From Rhizobium sp. NXC24 (GTDB taxonomy: Bacteria; Pseudomonadota; Alphaproteobacteria; Rhizobiales; Rhizobiaceae), in NCBI RefSeq assembly GCF_002944315.1, contig NZ_CP024311.1, forward strand, positions 410,501 to 474,500: 64,000 nucleotides of DNA, in the 5' to 3' direction. The position numbers and the translations under genes were made by a program. Shown here one piece after another: positions 43,162 through 54,453 of this stretch; the first letter of the stretch is position 1, and every line of letters starts with the position of its first letter. The notes under the pieces were generated by a model, which did no database searches, was not told the DNA's origin, and worked only from the letters and a program-made list of their open reading frames with translations.

Positions 43162-43494
43162 ATGGCCAAGAAGATCATCAACCTGCTGATATTGCTGCCG
43201 CTCGGCATCATCCTCATCATCTTCTGCGTCGCCAACCGGCAGTCCGTCACGCTTGCGCTCAATCCGTTCAGGCCTGAGGATCAGGTGCTGTCGCTGAGCG
43301 CGCCGCTGTTCGTGCTGCTGTTTGTGGCCCTGATTATCGGCATGTTGGTCGGCGCGGCTGTCACCTGGTTCAATCAGGGCAAACACCGCAAGCTTGCCCG
43401 GAGTCAGTCGCGCGAAGCCGTGCGCTGGCAGGCGGAAGCCGACAAGCACCGCAACCGCGCCGAACAGATCGCCGGCCAACTTCCGTCAAAGTGA
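43162..43494 (+). CDS. LapA-domain (DUF1049) membrane protein
   Basis: This 110-residue protein has two hydrophobic segments (INLLILLPLGIILIIFCVAN and LFVLLFVALIIGMLVGAAVTW) with a conserved linker NRQSVTLALNPF, the LapA/YciS family pattern, and a charged C-terminal coiled coil. Family members assist lipopolysaccharide assembly in enterobacteria; here the role is unproven. The ATG at 43162 has an AGGAG site eight bases away. Its 3' end overlaps the convergent acetyltransferase by 9 bp. Confidence 0.85.
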   Translation: MAKKIINLLILLPLGIILIIFCVANRQSVTLALNPFRPEDQVLSLSAPLFVLLFVALIIGMLVGAAVTWFNQGKHRKLARSQSREAVRWQAEADKHRNRAEQIAGQLPSK

Positions 43495-43944
43495 CTGGTC
43501 GCCACCGAACTGCATATCCTTGTAATCACCCTCCGGCGATGAGCCGTCGCCAATGATCGCAAAACCAAGGCCGCGATAAAAGGCGATGGCGCGCGTGTTT
43601 TTCACCAGGCATTTCAGCCGGTAGTGCCGCTTCGGCCATTCCGGCAGGGCGGCAAGCAGCGCCTTGCCGGCGCCCCGGCCCTGGAATGCGGGCAGGATGT
43701 AGAGCATATGGATAAAATCATCCGGTTCCCATAGCGCCATGAAGCCGGCGATGGTGCCGTTCCGATCCTCGCAGACGAAGACGCGCTCACCTTTCGTGTG
43801 AATGGCGAAGTCCTCGCTATGGAATTTGCCGGGGTCGACCCAGAGAAACGTCATGCGACGGACGCGCAGATAGATATCGGCGAGAATGTCCGTATCCCGC
43901 TCGCGTGCCGGCCGGATGGTCCAAAGATCTGATTTTGACGTCAT
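43486..43944 (-). CDS. GNAT-family N-acetyltransferase
   Basis: This 152-residue GNAT protein starts TIRPARERDTDILADIYLRV and has the acetyl-CoA loop HMLYILPAFQGRGAGKALL near residue 80 and LKCLVKNTRAIAFYRGLGFAI near residue 115. The FLWVDPGKF segment is common in the family of unknown acetyl acceptors. The start at 43944 was taken because the longer frame runs antisense through no homologous sequence. The acceptor is unknown. Confidence 0.87.
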   Translation of the reverse strand: MTSKSDLWTIRPARERDTDILADIYLRVRRMTFLWVDPGKFHSEDFAIHTKGERVFVCEDRNGTIAGFMALWEPDDFIHMLYILPAFQGRGAGKALLAALPEWPKRHYRLKCLVKNTRAIAFYRGLGFAIIGDGSSPEGDYKDMQFGGDQSL

Positions 43945-43978
43945 GAGCAGTCTATGGCGGGTCGGATGACGATCGCAA

Positions 43979-44437
43979 TCAGGCGCTGGCCTGGCCGTTG
44001 AGGGCCGCCGTGAAATCGGCGAAGAATTGCTGCGCCAGTTTCTTCGCACTGGAATCGACCAGCCGCGAGCCGAGCTGGGCGATCTTGCCGCCGACCTGGG
44101 CCTTGGCCTCATAATGCAGGATCGTCTCGCCGCTTTCCTCCTTCAGAGTGACATCGGCCCCACCCTTGGCAAAGCCGGCAATGCCGCCCTTTCCTTCGCC
44201 GAAGATCGTATAGCTCTCCGGCGCATTGATGTTGGAGAGCGTCACTTCACCGTTGAACGTGGCGGAGACCGGGCCGATCTTCAATTTCACCGTTGCCGTC
44301 AGTTCTGTCGGCGAAATCTTCTCCAGGCTTTGGCAGCCGGGAATGCACTGCTTGAGAATATCGGGGTCGTTCAGCGCGGCCCACACGACGTCCCGCGGCG
44401 CGGCAATCCGTTCTTCACCGGTCATATCCATGCGCAA
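43979..44437 (-). CDS. CoxG-like SRPBCC protein
   Basis: This 152-residue START-like domain has GEERIAAPRDVVWAALNDPDILKQCIPGCQSLEKI at the start, the carbon monoxide dehydrogenase subunit G pattern, and GADVTLKEESGETILHYEAKAQVGGKIAQLGSRLVDSSAKKLAQQF near the end. No cox structural genes are nearby, so it is a stand-alone CoxG-type protein, possibly a membrane-lipid or cofactor binder. Two possible starts lie close together (44437 and 44431). Confidence 0.85.
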   Translation of the reverse strand: MRMDMTGEERIAAPRDVVWAALNDPDILKQCIPGCQSLEKISPTELTATVKLKIGPVSATFNGEVTLSNINAPESYTIFGEGKGGIAGFAKGGADVTLKEESGETILHYEAKAQVGGKIAQLGSRLVDSSAKKLAQQFFADFTAALNGQASA

Positions 44438-44543
44438 CCCTCCCGATCTGGCATTTCATCCGGGGATAATCGCAGATCGGAAAGCGCTTTGCCAAGTGGC
44501 GGCCAGATGCTATTTGCACGCACATATCAATTTTGAGACAAGC

Positions 44544-45701
44544 ATGGTGAAACAGAAGGAACGCCGGCCCGGTTCGAAAGCCGCGGGCGGCCCCGGCGCA
44601 AAGCCCCAAAGGGATGCCAGGCGCGACGCGCCCCTCAAGACCGGCAAGCCACCGGCAAAGCCCGCACGCGATAACGGCCCGCGGTCTGCTCCGGCCGCGC
44701 GCGACAGCGGTGAGCGAGTGTCGGAATCCCGCGGCGCGGCGCCTGTCGCGGTCGCGTCCGAACGCCCGTTGATCGTGCGAAACGGTGAGCGTCCCGTGGA
44801 GCGCGTGCCCGTTATCCTTGAATCGCTGGGCGCCGGGGATTTCCACCTGATCGACAGCGGCAACGGGCTGAAGCTCGAGCAATACGGTCCCTATCGCATC
44901 GTCCGGCCGGAGGCGCAGGCACTGTGGCAGCCGTCGCTTGCCGCCCATCTCTGGGACAATGCCGATGCGATCTTCACTGGCGACACTGATGAGGACGGCA
45001 TGGGTCGCTGGCGGTTTCCGCGCGAAGCGCTCGGCGAGACCTGGCCGCTGCAATTGCTCGGCATCGATTTTCTCGGCCGCTTCACCGCCTTTCGCCATGT
45101 CGGCGTCTTCCCGGAGCAGATCGTGCACTGGGCCTGGATGAAGGAGCAGGTCGAAGCCGCAAAGCGGCCGCTGAAGGTGCTGAACCTCTTCGGCTATACC
45201 GGTGTCGCCTCCCTGGTCGCCGCCGCTGCCGGCGCGGAAGTCACCCATGTCGACGCCTCGAAGAAGGCGATCGGCTGGGCGCGGGAAAACCAGGCGCTCG
45301 GCCGCATGGAAAAGCTGCCGATCCGCTGGATCTGCGAAGACGCCATGAAATTCATCCTGCGCGAGGAACGGCGCGGCAATAAATACGACATCATCCTGAC
45401 GGACCCGCCGAAATTCGGCCGCGGCCCGAATGGCGAGGTCTGGCATCTCTTCGAACACCTGCCGTCGATGCTCGATATTTGCCGCGAGATTCTGTCGCCC
45501 AAGGCGCTTGGCCTAGTGCTGACTGCCTATTCCATCCGCGCCAGCTTCTATTCGATCCATGAGCTGATGCGCGAAACCATGCGGGGCGCCGGTGGCGTCG
45601 TCGAATCCGGCGAACTGGTGATCCGCGAGGCAGGCCTCGACGGCAAGACGCCGGGCCGGGCACTCTCCACATCTCTCTTCAGCCGCTGGGTGCCCAAATG
45701 A
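44544..45701 (+). CDS. SAM-dependent methyltransferase (RlmI-like)
   Basis: This 385-residue protein has a ~75-residue basic, low-complexity N-terminal extension (Lys/Arg/Pro/Gly/Ala-rich), then a C-terminal class I methyltransferase domain. AdoMet motif I is VLNLFGYTGVASLVAAAAGAEV near residue 212, followed by HVDASKKAIGWARENQ and the DPPKFGRG motif near residue 290. The arrangement resembles the RlmI-like rRNA methyltransferase group, although the PUA domain of RlmI is not obvious. The start at 44544 follows an intergenic ATG with no strong site. The stop overlaps the next gene by 4 bp. Confidence 0.85.
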   Translation: MVKQKERRPGSKAAGGPGAKPQRDARRDAPLKTGKPPAKPARDNGPRSAPAARDSGERVSESRGAAPVAVASERPLIVRNGERPVERVPVILESLGAGDFHLIDSGNGLKLEQYGPYRIVRPEAQALWQPSLAAHLWDNADAIFTGDTDEDGMGRWRFPREALGETWPLQLLGIDFLGRFTAFRHVGVFPEQIVHWAWMKEQVEAAKRPLKVLNLFGYTGVASLVAAAAGAEVTHVDASKKAIGWARENQALGRMEKLPIRWICEDAMKFILREERRGNKYDIILTDPPKFGRGPNGEVWHLFEHLPSMLDICREILSPKALGLVLTAYSIRASFYSIHELMRETMRGAGGVVESGELVIREAGLDGKTPGRALSTSLFSRWVPK

Positions 45702-46558
45702 ACCATGATTTCCGCAATGACGGCCCTCGCAAGGTCGGACATGTCAAGGAGGTCACCTCCCTTGCCAATCCGATCATCAAGGATATCAAGGCGCTGACCA
45801 ATAAGAAGTCCCGCGAGGAGAGCGGCGCTTTCCTGGCGGAAGGCTTGAAGCTGGTCATTGATGCCCTGGAGCTCGGCTGGACCATTCGCACGCTGGTCTA
45901 TGCCAAGGCAGCCAAGGGCAAGCCGCTGGTCGAGCAGGTGGCCGCCAAGACCGTCGCGGCCGGCGGGCTGGTGCTCGAAGTCAGCGAAAAGGTTATCGCC
46001 TCCATCACCCGCCGCGACAATCCGCAGATGGTGGTCGGCATATTCGATCAGCGCTGGCGGCAGCTTCGTGACGTCAAGCCGAAAGCCGGCGATACCTGGG
46101 TGGCGCTCGATCGCGTGCGTGACCCCGGCAATCTCGGCACCATCATCCGCACCTCGGATGCAGCCGGCGCCTCTGGCGTCATCCTCGTTGGCGAGACGAC
46201 GGACCCGTTTTCGCTGGAAACGGTCAGGGCAACCATGGGCTCGGTCTTCGCCGTTCCCGTCGTCAAGGCGACGCCGGAGGAGTTTCTGGCCTGGAAGAAG
46301 ACGGCGGGTGTTTCCGTCGTCGCCACCCATCTGGCCGGCGCCGTCGACTACCGCACGATCGACTACAAGAAGAAGCCCGTCGTGCTGCTGATGGGCAACG
46401 AACAGTCCGGCTTGCCGGATGCCTTGGCGAAGGAGGCCGATGCGCTTGCCCGCATCCCCCAGGCCGGCCGCGCCGATAGCCTCAACCTGGCAGTGGCGAC
46501 GGCGGTGATGCTGTTCGAAGCCCGCCGCCATCTTCTGACCCTCAGCGAGACGCGATGA
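45698..46558 (+). CDS. SpoU/TrmH-family RNA methyltransferase
   Basis: This 286-residue protein has an N-terminal RNA-binding segment ([32 protein letters not shown]) and the SPOUT domain with [28 protein letters not shown] near residue 138, [16 protein letters not shown] near residue 228, and [22 protein letters not shown] at the C-terminus, the knotted AdoMet site. It is the 2'-O-ribose methyltransferase type acting on 23S rRNA or tRNA. The start overlaps the upstream methyltransferase gene (ATGA) and the stop overlaps lspA, so the three are coupled. Confidence 0.92.
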   Translation: MNHDFRNDGPRKVGHVKEVTSLANPIIKDIKALTNKKSREESGAFLAEGLKLVIDALELGWTIRTLVYAKAAKGKPLVEQVAAKTVAAGGLVLEVSEKVIASITRRDNPQMVVGIFDQRWRQLRDVKPKAGDTWVALDRVRDPGNLGTIIRTSDAAGASGVILVGETTDPFSLETVRATMGSVFAVPVVKATPEEFLAWKKTAGVSVVATHLAGAVDYRTIDYKKKPVVLLMGNEQSGLPDALAKEADALARIPQAGRADSLNLAVATAVMLFEARRHLLTLSETR

Positions 46559-47073
46559 CTGACAGCGAGATAAACGAACAGGCGCCCGTAAAACCCGCAC
46601 TGTTTTCCCGGCCCATGCCGATCCTGATTTTCATTGTGGCCGCTGTCATCCTCGACCAGGCCGTCAAGCTCATGGTCGACAACTGGCTGCCTTTGCAGGA
46701 GATGGTGCCGGTCATTCCGATGCTGGCGCTCTATCGCACCTATAATCTTGGGGTCGCCTTCTCGATGCTATCGGGCATGGACGGCTGGTTCATCGTCGGC
46801 ATGCGCCTCGTCATCGTCGTTTTCGTGCTCTGGCTCTGGCGACGGACGCCCAATCATCGCTGGCTTGCCCATCTCGGCTTCGCGTTGATCATAGCCGGTG
46901 CGCTCGGCAACCTGATCGACCGGTTCCTCTATGGTCATGTGATCGACTATATTCTCTTCCATACGGAAACATGGTCGTTTGCCGTCTTCAATCTCGCCGA
47001 CAGTTTCATCACTGTCGGGGCCGGTTGCGTCATTCTGGACGAGCTGCTTCTGCCGAAAAAGGCAAAAGCTTAA
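46555..47073 (+). CDS. lspA: Lipoprotein signal peptidase II
   Basis: This 172-residue inner-membrane aspartic protease cleaves prolipoproteins. Four hydrophobic segments start with [20 protein letters not shown]. Conserved boxes are [12 protein letters not shown] near residue 64, [18 protein letters not shown] near residue 118 and [20 protein letters not shown] near residue 141; the Asp of NLID and of NLAD are the catalytic pair. Its start overlaps the methyltransferase gene (ATGA). Confidence 0.96.
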   Translation: MTDSEINEQAPVKPALFSRPMPILIFIVAAVILDQAVKLMVDNWLPLQEMVPVIPMLALYRTYNLGVAFSMLSGMDGWFIVGMRLVIVVFVLWLWRRTPNHRWLAHLGFALIIAGALGNLIDRFLYGHVIDYILFHTETWSFAVFNLADSFITVGAGCVILDELLLPKKAKA

Positions 47074-47128
47074 AATTCTAGCGAATCCCTGAAGGCATCG
47101 GGAACAGTGCTCATGTTAGTAAGGCCAC

Positions 47129-49417
47129 ATGAGCACTCTGGCAAATCTGCAGGAAAAGCTTGTCGCCGCCACCACCGACGACCACGACGCGCCGCGCGAA
47201 CGGCCGGTGGGCGGCACGCCGCTCATGGCCACCGGTCCCATCGAGATTTCGCCGGCTAACAGACCGGATACGTCGCCGTCCGATTTTTCCCTATGGCTGC
47301 ACCGCCATTGGTTGAACGGTGGCGGTTTGATCGCCGGCGTGGCGCTCATGTCGGTCGGCTATGCAGGTGGACCGCTGGCGCTTGCCGGTTTGCTGGGACT
47401 GATAGCGCTGGCGATCGTCGGCGCTGGTGTCTTGCACAGGCGACATGCTGCCCGTAAGGTCATAGCGGATATGCTGGCGCTCAGCGAACACGAGCATGAC
47501 CGTCTCTGGGAGAGCAACGAAAGCACCAGTCTGCTCGCCACCATCCACGATGCGCTTGGCGATATCACTGTGACACGCGACATCGAACGCCGCATCGTCC
47601 ATGCCAACGCCACCTTCCGTAACCTGACCGGCAAGTCGAACCCGGAGGGTTTGACGCTGGAGGAGGCGGGTCTTGTCTTCCGGGTTGCGACGGATTCCCA
47701 GCGCCAGGATGCGGAGATTTCCACGCCGGAAGGCCCGCGCATCTTCGCATGGCACGATGTCATGTTCCGCGACCCCGCCACCGGACAGTTGAGAATCCAG
47801 AGCGTCGCCCGCGACGTCACCGAGGAACGGCAGGCAGCGCGCCTTCGCGAGGAGGCAAGGCTGAAGGCGGAATACAACAGCGCCGCCAAATCACGGCTGC
47901 TCGCCACCGTCAGCCACGAGATCCGCACGCCCCTGTCGGGAATTCTCGGCATGAACCATCTGCTTGCCCAGACGCCGCTCACCCTGGAGCAAGCCAATTA
48001 CCTGACCGGCATCCGCCAATCCGGCAATGCCCTGGTGCAGCTCGTCGAAGACCTGCTGGATTTCTCGACGATCGAAGTCGGCCGCTTCCAGCTCCGGCCA
48101 CGCGCCGAACATCTGCGGCCGCTGCTGGAAGGCGTTGTCGAGATGCTCGCCCATCGGGCCCATGAAAAAGGCATCGAGATCGCCGCGACCGTCGCGGCGG
48201 ATGTTCCCGAAACCATGGAGTTCGATCCTGCCCGGCTGCGCCAGGTGTTGTTCAATGTCATCGGCAACGCCGTGAAGTTCACGCAGACCGGTGGCGTGCT
48301 GATCCGCGCCGGCCTCGATGGTGACGACCTGGTGATATCGGTCAGGGATAGCGGCCCGGGAATGACCGAGGAGGAGCAGGCACGCATCTTCGGCGAGTTC
48401 GAACAGGCGGGCAATGTGTTGGACAGAAGCGCCGGCACAGGCCTGGGGCTGGCGATCTCCGCCCGCATCCTGCGCGAGTTCGGCGGCACGTTGAACGTTT
48501 CCAGCGCGCGGGGCGAGGGCAGCGAATTCACGGTCCGTTTTCCGATTTCAGTCGTCGCTGCGGAGAACGAGCCGGCTAGGCGCAGCGAACTGCTCAAAGG
48601 TTCCCGTGTCTTGTTGCTGGCCCCGGAAGGCGCGGCAAGCACCGCGATTGCCGGCACCATCCGCACGCTCGGCGGCCACTGCCGCGTGATCGGTCCCGAT
48701 GATGTGAAAAACCTGGCGCAGTCTGCGCCTCACGACGCCGGCATGTCGCTGACGGATATCATTGTCGATCATCGCATGGCGCCCTGGTATTTCCGCGAAG
48801 GGACTGAGCTTGCTGCGCTCGGTCTCAGAAAGATCTTTCTGGTCAATCCGGAAGAGCGCAACACGCATCCGCTCGATCTCTTCGATGCCTGGCTCATTCG
48901 GCCGCTGCGCGAACAATCGCTGATCGATGTGCTGAGCGGCCGCATGCGCGGCATGGAAAAGCGCGATGTGCTGAGTAGCCCGCCCCAGATCAGTCTCGTG
49001 ACGCCGGAGGCGGCAGATGCCGCCCTCAACGTTCTCTTGGGCGAGGACGATCCCGTCAATGCCATGCTGGTGCGCGCCATGCTCGCCAAAGCCGGCCATA
49101 GGGTTCGTCTCGTCGAGGATTTCGATAATTTGCTCGCCCGCGCCGAAAACAGCGAGAACCGCCCTGATGTCGTCGTCACCGACCTCACCATGCCAGGCGG
49201 CGAGGGCGCGGCTATGCTCGCGCAACTGAGGGCGCTGGAGCGCCGATACGGCCTTTCGCCGCTGCCTGTGATCGTGCTGACCGCCGACAGCCGCGACGCC
49301 ATCCGTCGCCAGGCCCTGCTTTCCGGGGCCGATGCCGTCATCGTCAAGCCGGTCGATCCCGATCGCTTGATCGCCGAGGTGCAAGGCCTGTCGAAACAGG
49401 CTTTCGGACGCGCCTAG
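47129..49417 (+). CDS. Hybrid sensor histidine kinase / response regulator
   Basis: This 762-residue protein has an N-terminal ~70-residue tail, a hydrophobic pair (GGGLIAGVALMSVGYAGGPLALAGLLGLIALAIVGAGV), a PAS-type domain near residues 145-230 (DIERRIVHANATFRNLTG), a HisKA domain with the phosphorylated His in VSHEIRTPLSGILGM near residue 265, and a HATPase domain (NVIGNAVKFTQTGGV, VRDSGPGMTEEEQARIFGEF, GTGLGLAISARIL). A degenerate receiver-like segment (about residues 490-610) precedes a true receiver with EDDPVNAMLV, phosphorylatable Asp in VVVTDLTMPGG and KPVDPDRL. No response regulator gene is adjacent. The input signal is unknown. Confidence 0.9.
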   Translation: MSTLANLQEKLVAATTDDHDAPRERPVGGTPLMATGPIEISPANRPDTSPSDFSLWLHRHWLNGGGLIAGVALMSVGYAGGPLALAGLLGLIALAIVGAGVLHRRHAARKVIADMLALSEHEHDRLWESNESTSLLATIHDALGDITVTRDIERRIVHANATFRNLTGKSNPEGLTLEEAGLVFRVATDSQRQDAEISTPEGPRIFAWHDVMFRDPATGQLRIQSVARDVTEERQAARLREEARLKAEYNSAAKSRLLATVSHEIRTPLSGILGMNHLLAQTPLTLEQANYLTGIRQSGNALVQLVEDLLDFSTIEVGRFQLRPRAEHLRPLLEGVVEMLAHRAHEKGIEIAATVAADVPETMEFDPARLRQVLFNVIGNAVKFTQTGGVLIRAGLDGDDLVISVRDSGPGMTEEEQARIFGEFEQAGNVLDRSAGTGLGLAISARILREFGGTLNVSSARGEGSEFTVRFPISVVAAENEPARRSELLKGSRVLLLAPEGAASTAIAGTIRTLGGHCRVIGPDDVKNLAQSAPHDAGMSLTDIIVDHRMAPWYFREGTELAALGLRKIFLVNPEERNTHPLDLFDAWLIRPLREQSLIDVLSGRMRGMEKRDVLSSPPQISLVTPEAADAALNVLLGEDDPVNAMLVRAMLAKAGHRVRLVEDFDNLLARAENSENRPDVVVTDLTMPGGEGAAMLAQLRALERRYGLSPLPVIVLTADSRDAIRRQALLSGADAVIVKPVDPDRLIAEVQGLSKQAFGRA

Positions 49418-49432
49418 ATTGAAAACATGTCC

Positions 49433-49448
49433 CCGAATCGCGATTCGG
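49433..49448. promoter_or_regulatory. 16-bp perfect palindrome CCGAATCGCGATTCGG
   Basis: This perfect palindrome lies 15 bp after the histidine kinase stop and has no loop, so it is a poor terminator. It could be a protein-binding site ahead of olsB, though it is ~200 bp from its start. No function is assigned. Confidence 0.3.
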
Positions 49449-49582
49449 CCTTATCCGCCCACGCGATGACGAACTGAGCCAAAAGCCGCTTCGCATCTTT
49501 TAAGAGCATCCCCTGGGATACAAGGGCTTTGTCCAAATTCGATGGTGGAAACAGGCACGGTTCTTGCTTTTCGCAACGCACC

Positions 49583-49600
49583 ATGTCACTTTCCTGTCGC
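49583..49600 (+). promoter_or_regulatory. Probable Pho box (PhoB site) upstream of olsB
   Basis: ATGTCAC (49583-49589), four bases, then CTGTCGC (49594-49600) form direct repeats with 11-bp periodicity, close to the rhizobial PhoB box CTGTCAT-N4-CTGTCAT. They lie 50 bp upstream of the olsB start. Ornithine lipid synthesis is known to be induced by phosphate limitation through PhoB in Sinorhizobium. Confidence 0.6.
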
Positions 49601-49649
49601 ACGAATTTGCTTTATGGCGCCTATATTAACCCGTAGAGGGGGAGTCGCC

Positions 49650-50528
49650 ATGTCCATCGAAATTTTGAATCGCGAAGCTCAGGGCGAAATGGTTCAGTCT
49701 TCAAAGGCAACGGTTGCGCCGGTTGCCAGCGATGTGCTCGGACGCATCGGAAATCTAGAAACGCGCCTTGCTCGCACGGCGCGGGAAATCGATGCCGCGC
49801 AAGCGGTGCGCTATCGCGTCTTCGTTGAGGAGATGAATGCGCAACTCCCGGCCGATGCCATGCGTCGGCAGCGCGATATCGATAGCTGGGATTCGATCTG
49901 CGACCATCTGCTGGTTCTCGACCGCTCGCTGGAAGGTGATTCGGAAGACCAGATCGTCGGCACCTATCGCCTGCTGCGTCAGGACGTGGCGATGGCGAAT
50001 GGCGGTTTCTATTCCTCTTCGGAATTCGATATCGACGCTCTGCTTGCTCGCCATCCAGAAAAGCGCTTCATGGAACTCGGCCGTTCCTGTGTACTGCCGG
50101 AATATCGCACCAAGCGCACGGTCGAACTGCTGTGGCAGGGCAATTGGGCCTATTCTCTGAAACACGGCATGAACGCCATGTTCGGCTGCGCCTCCTTCCC
50201 CGGCATCCGTCCGGAGCAGCATGCGCTGGCTCTCTCTTTCCTCTACCACAATGTCATTGCCAAGGATGAATGGGCCGTCAGCGCGCTGCCGTCGCTTGCC
50301 CGCACCATGGACCTGATGCCGGTCGAAGCGGTCAATTCCAAGAAGGCGCTGATGGCGCTGCCGCCGCTGATCAAGGGTTACTTGCGTCTCGGTGCCATGG
50401 TCGGTTCCACCGCCGTCGTCGATCATGCCTTCAACACGACGGACGTGTTGATCGTCTTGCCGATCGCCAGCATTTCGGACCGCTACGTCAACTATTACGG
50501 CGCCGACGCCGGTCGCTTCGCGAGCTGA
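49650..50528 (+). CDS. olsB: L-ornithine N-alpha-acyltransferase (lyso-ornithine lipid synthase)
   Basis: This 292-residue GNAT-superfamily protein resembles OlsB of Sinorhizobium. Features are RLARTAREIDAAQAVRYRVFVEEMNAQLP near residue 35, QIVGTYRLLRQDVA near residue 100, FMELGRSCVLPEYRTKRTVELLWQGNWAYSLKHGMNAMFGCASFPG near residues 135-180, and FNTTDVLIVLPIASI near the end. It transfers a 3-hydroxyacyl group from acyl carrier protein to ornithine, the first step of phosphorus-free ornithine lipid synthesis; OlsA completes it and is not here. The start at 49650 has a GGGGGAG site; a longer upstream frame was rejected. The upstream Pho box supports induction under phosphate starvation. Confidence 0.9.
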   Translation: MSIEILNREAQGEMVQSSKATVAPVASDVLGRIGNLETRLARTAREIDAAQAVRYRVFVEEMNAQLPADAMRRQRDIDSWDSICDHLLVLDRSLEGDSEDQIVGTYRLLRQDVAMANGGFYSSSEFDIDALLARHPEKRFMELGRSCVLPEYRTKRTVELLWQGNWAYSLKHGMNAMFGCASFPGIRPEQHALALSFLYHNVIAKDEWAVSALPSLARTMDLMPVEAVNSKKALMALPPLIKGYLRLGAMVGSTAVVDHAFNTTDVLIVLPIASISDRYVNYYGADAGRFAS

Positions 50529-50564
50529 TCGGCGCAAGCCGGGCTGGGCGGGCAACGGCCATCC

Positions 50565-51974
50565 TCAGGGAATCGCAAAAATATCAATCTCATCCGTAAT
50601 GCCGCGGAGCGAGACGTGGTGGGTCTGCGGCTTCAAACCATGGGTCGTCAGCAATTCGCTGGCGCGGGGGTTGTCGAGTACGGAGCCGGTGGCGAATATT
50701 TCGTGCGAATTGGCGAGATGCTGGACGCGGGAAGCGATGTTGACCGTCTGCCCGAAATAGTCCTGACGCTCGTTCAAGCTGACCGCGATGCACGGCCCTT
50801 CGTGGATGCCGATCTTTAAAAGAAGATCGTCGTTGCCGCGCTCCTTGTTGAGGCTGACCATTGCTTCGCGCATCCGCATTGCCGCCGCGAGTGCCCGGTC
50901 GGGAGTTGGAAACGTCGCCATGACGGCATCGCCGATGGTTTTGACCACCGCACCGGCCTCTGCACCAACGATCTCATGCAGAATGCTGAAATGGGTCCTC
51001 ACCAGATCGAAAGCGGCAAGGTCGCCGACCCTCTCATACAGGGCCGTCGAGCCGCGCAAATCGGTGAACAGAAAAGTGAGGCTGGTGATCTTCAGCCGCT
51101 GGTCCACGTCGATCGTGTCCGTGCGGTGGATGTCGCGGAAGGTTTGGTTCGAGAGCAGTCGCTTCGCGGTCAGAAATGGACGCCGCTGACCCAGCAGGCC
51201 GTGAAGCACGTCATTGGCCACGCAGATTGATGGCAGCGTGCGGACCTCTGTGTGGTTTTCCATCAAAATGCGCAGAGGGCCGGGTCGTAAGGTAATGGGT
51301 TCGCTGTGCCGGTGCATGCGATCGAACACGAGCGTGAGGGTCTGCCGCTCCTTCGATGGTTCGCCTTTCACATCGACGAATTGAGCCGCATGCGTAACCG
51401 GCTCGAAGATGATGACGTACTCCGCCGGCAACTGAAGCGACACGACGGCTTTTTCTCCGGCAGGCAGTTCCAGCGCCTCCAGAACGAATTGGTCGACCTT
51501 CGCTTCGTAACCCTTGTCGGGAAGATCTACGCCGGAACCCCAATAAATCTGCCGAAAATATTCGAAGGGCGGCAATTCGTGCGGATTGTGAGCCTCGATG
51601 TGGCGGACGCGCGGGCTGACGGTGAAGGTGACTTCGACCATCTCGTCGAGGGTCGGCTCATAGCCGGCAGCGCAAAGCGCGCAGCTATAGGTGTCGCTCT
51701 GAACGGTTTTCAGCGAGGTATTGGCATCCAGCACTCCGCCGCAGCCGGGGCAAAGAACATTCCAGGAGATCTCGAAGAGGCCGAGGCGAGACGCATGCAG
51801 GAAGGCGTTGATGGTCTGCTCTTCATCGAAGCCGTGCTCGGCTGCGAAGGCAAGCGCGTTCACCCGGTTGAGCTTGCGATCGGGCGCGTCACGGACGAGC
51901 TGCTCAATAGCGTCGACAATATCTGGCCGCGCTGAATGGCGCAGCACTTCGAAAAGGGACTGGGCTTCACTCAT
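50565..51974 (-). CDS. Class III adenylate/guanylate cyclase with zinc-ribbon N-domain
   Basis: This 469-residue protein has a C-terminal class III nucleotide cyclase domain from about residue 290: FLFTDLRGSTALYERVGDL supplies the first metal Asp, GAVVKTIGDAVMATFPTP the second, and YFGQTVNIASRVQHLAN the purine-binding region. The N-terminal ~280 residues include a four-Cys zinc ribbon (CPGCGGV and CALCAAGYEP, near residues 73-105) and a jellyroll-like DUF5939 region. Whether it makes cAMP or cGMP cannot be read from the sequence. No membrane segment is visible, so it is cytoplasmic. It converges on olsB. Confidence 0.88.
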   Translation of the reverse strand: MSEAQSLFEVLRHSARPDIVDAIEQLVRDAPDRKLNRVNALAFAAEHGFDEEQTINAFLHASRLGLFEISWNVLCPGCGGVLDANTSLKTVQSDTYSCALCAAGYEPTLDEMVEVTFTVSPRVRHIEAHNPHELPPFEYFRQIYWGSGVDLPDKGYEAKVDQFVLEALELPAGEKAVVSLQLPAEYVIIFEPVTHAAQFVDVKGEPSKERQTLTLVFDRMHRHSEPITLRPGPLRILMENHTEVRTLPSICVANDVLHGLLGQRRPFLTAKRLLSNQTFRDIHRTDTIDVDQRLKITSLTFLFTDLRGSTALYERVGDLAAFDLVRTHFSILHEIVGAEAGAVVKTIGDAVMATFPTPDRALAAAMRMREAMVSLNKERGNDDLLLKIGIHEGPCIAVSLNERQDYFGQTVNIASRVQHLANSHEIFATGSVLDNPRASELLTTHGLKPQTHHVSLRGITDEIDIFAIP

Positions 51975-52051
51975 TTCCCTATTTTACACCGAATTGACCC
52001 GGCGGCCATTGCCTTTCTCCGACCGCCGGCTCCACTATTCAGCGTAGTTGA

Positions 52052-54340
<2,289 letters not shown>

Positions 54341-54453
54341 GTATCCTCCAAACCTCCTGTGGGCGACCGGTCCCTCTTGCCCGATAGCTGTTGTCTTCTA
54401 TAGCGGCGCGCGGATAGGGTGGCACCTCATTTTTTGGGAAAAACTGCACCTCC

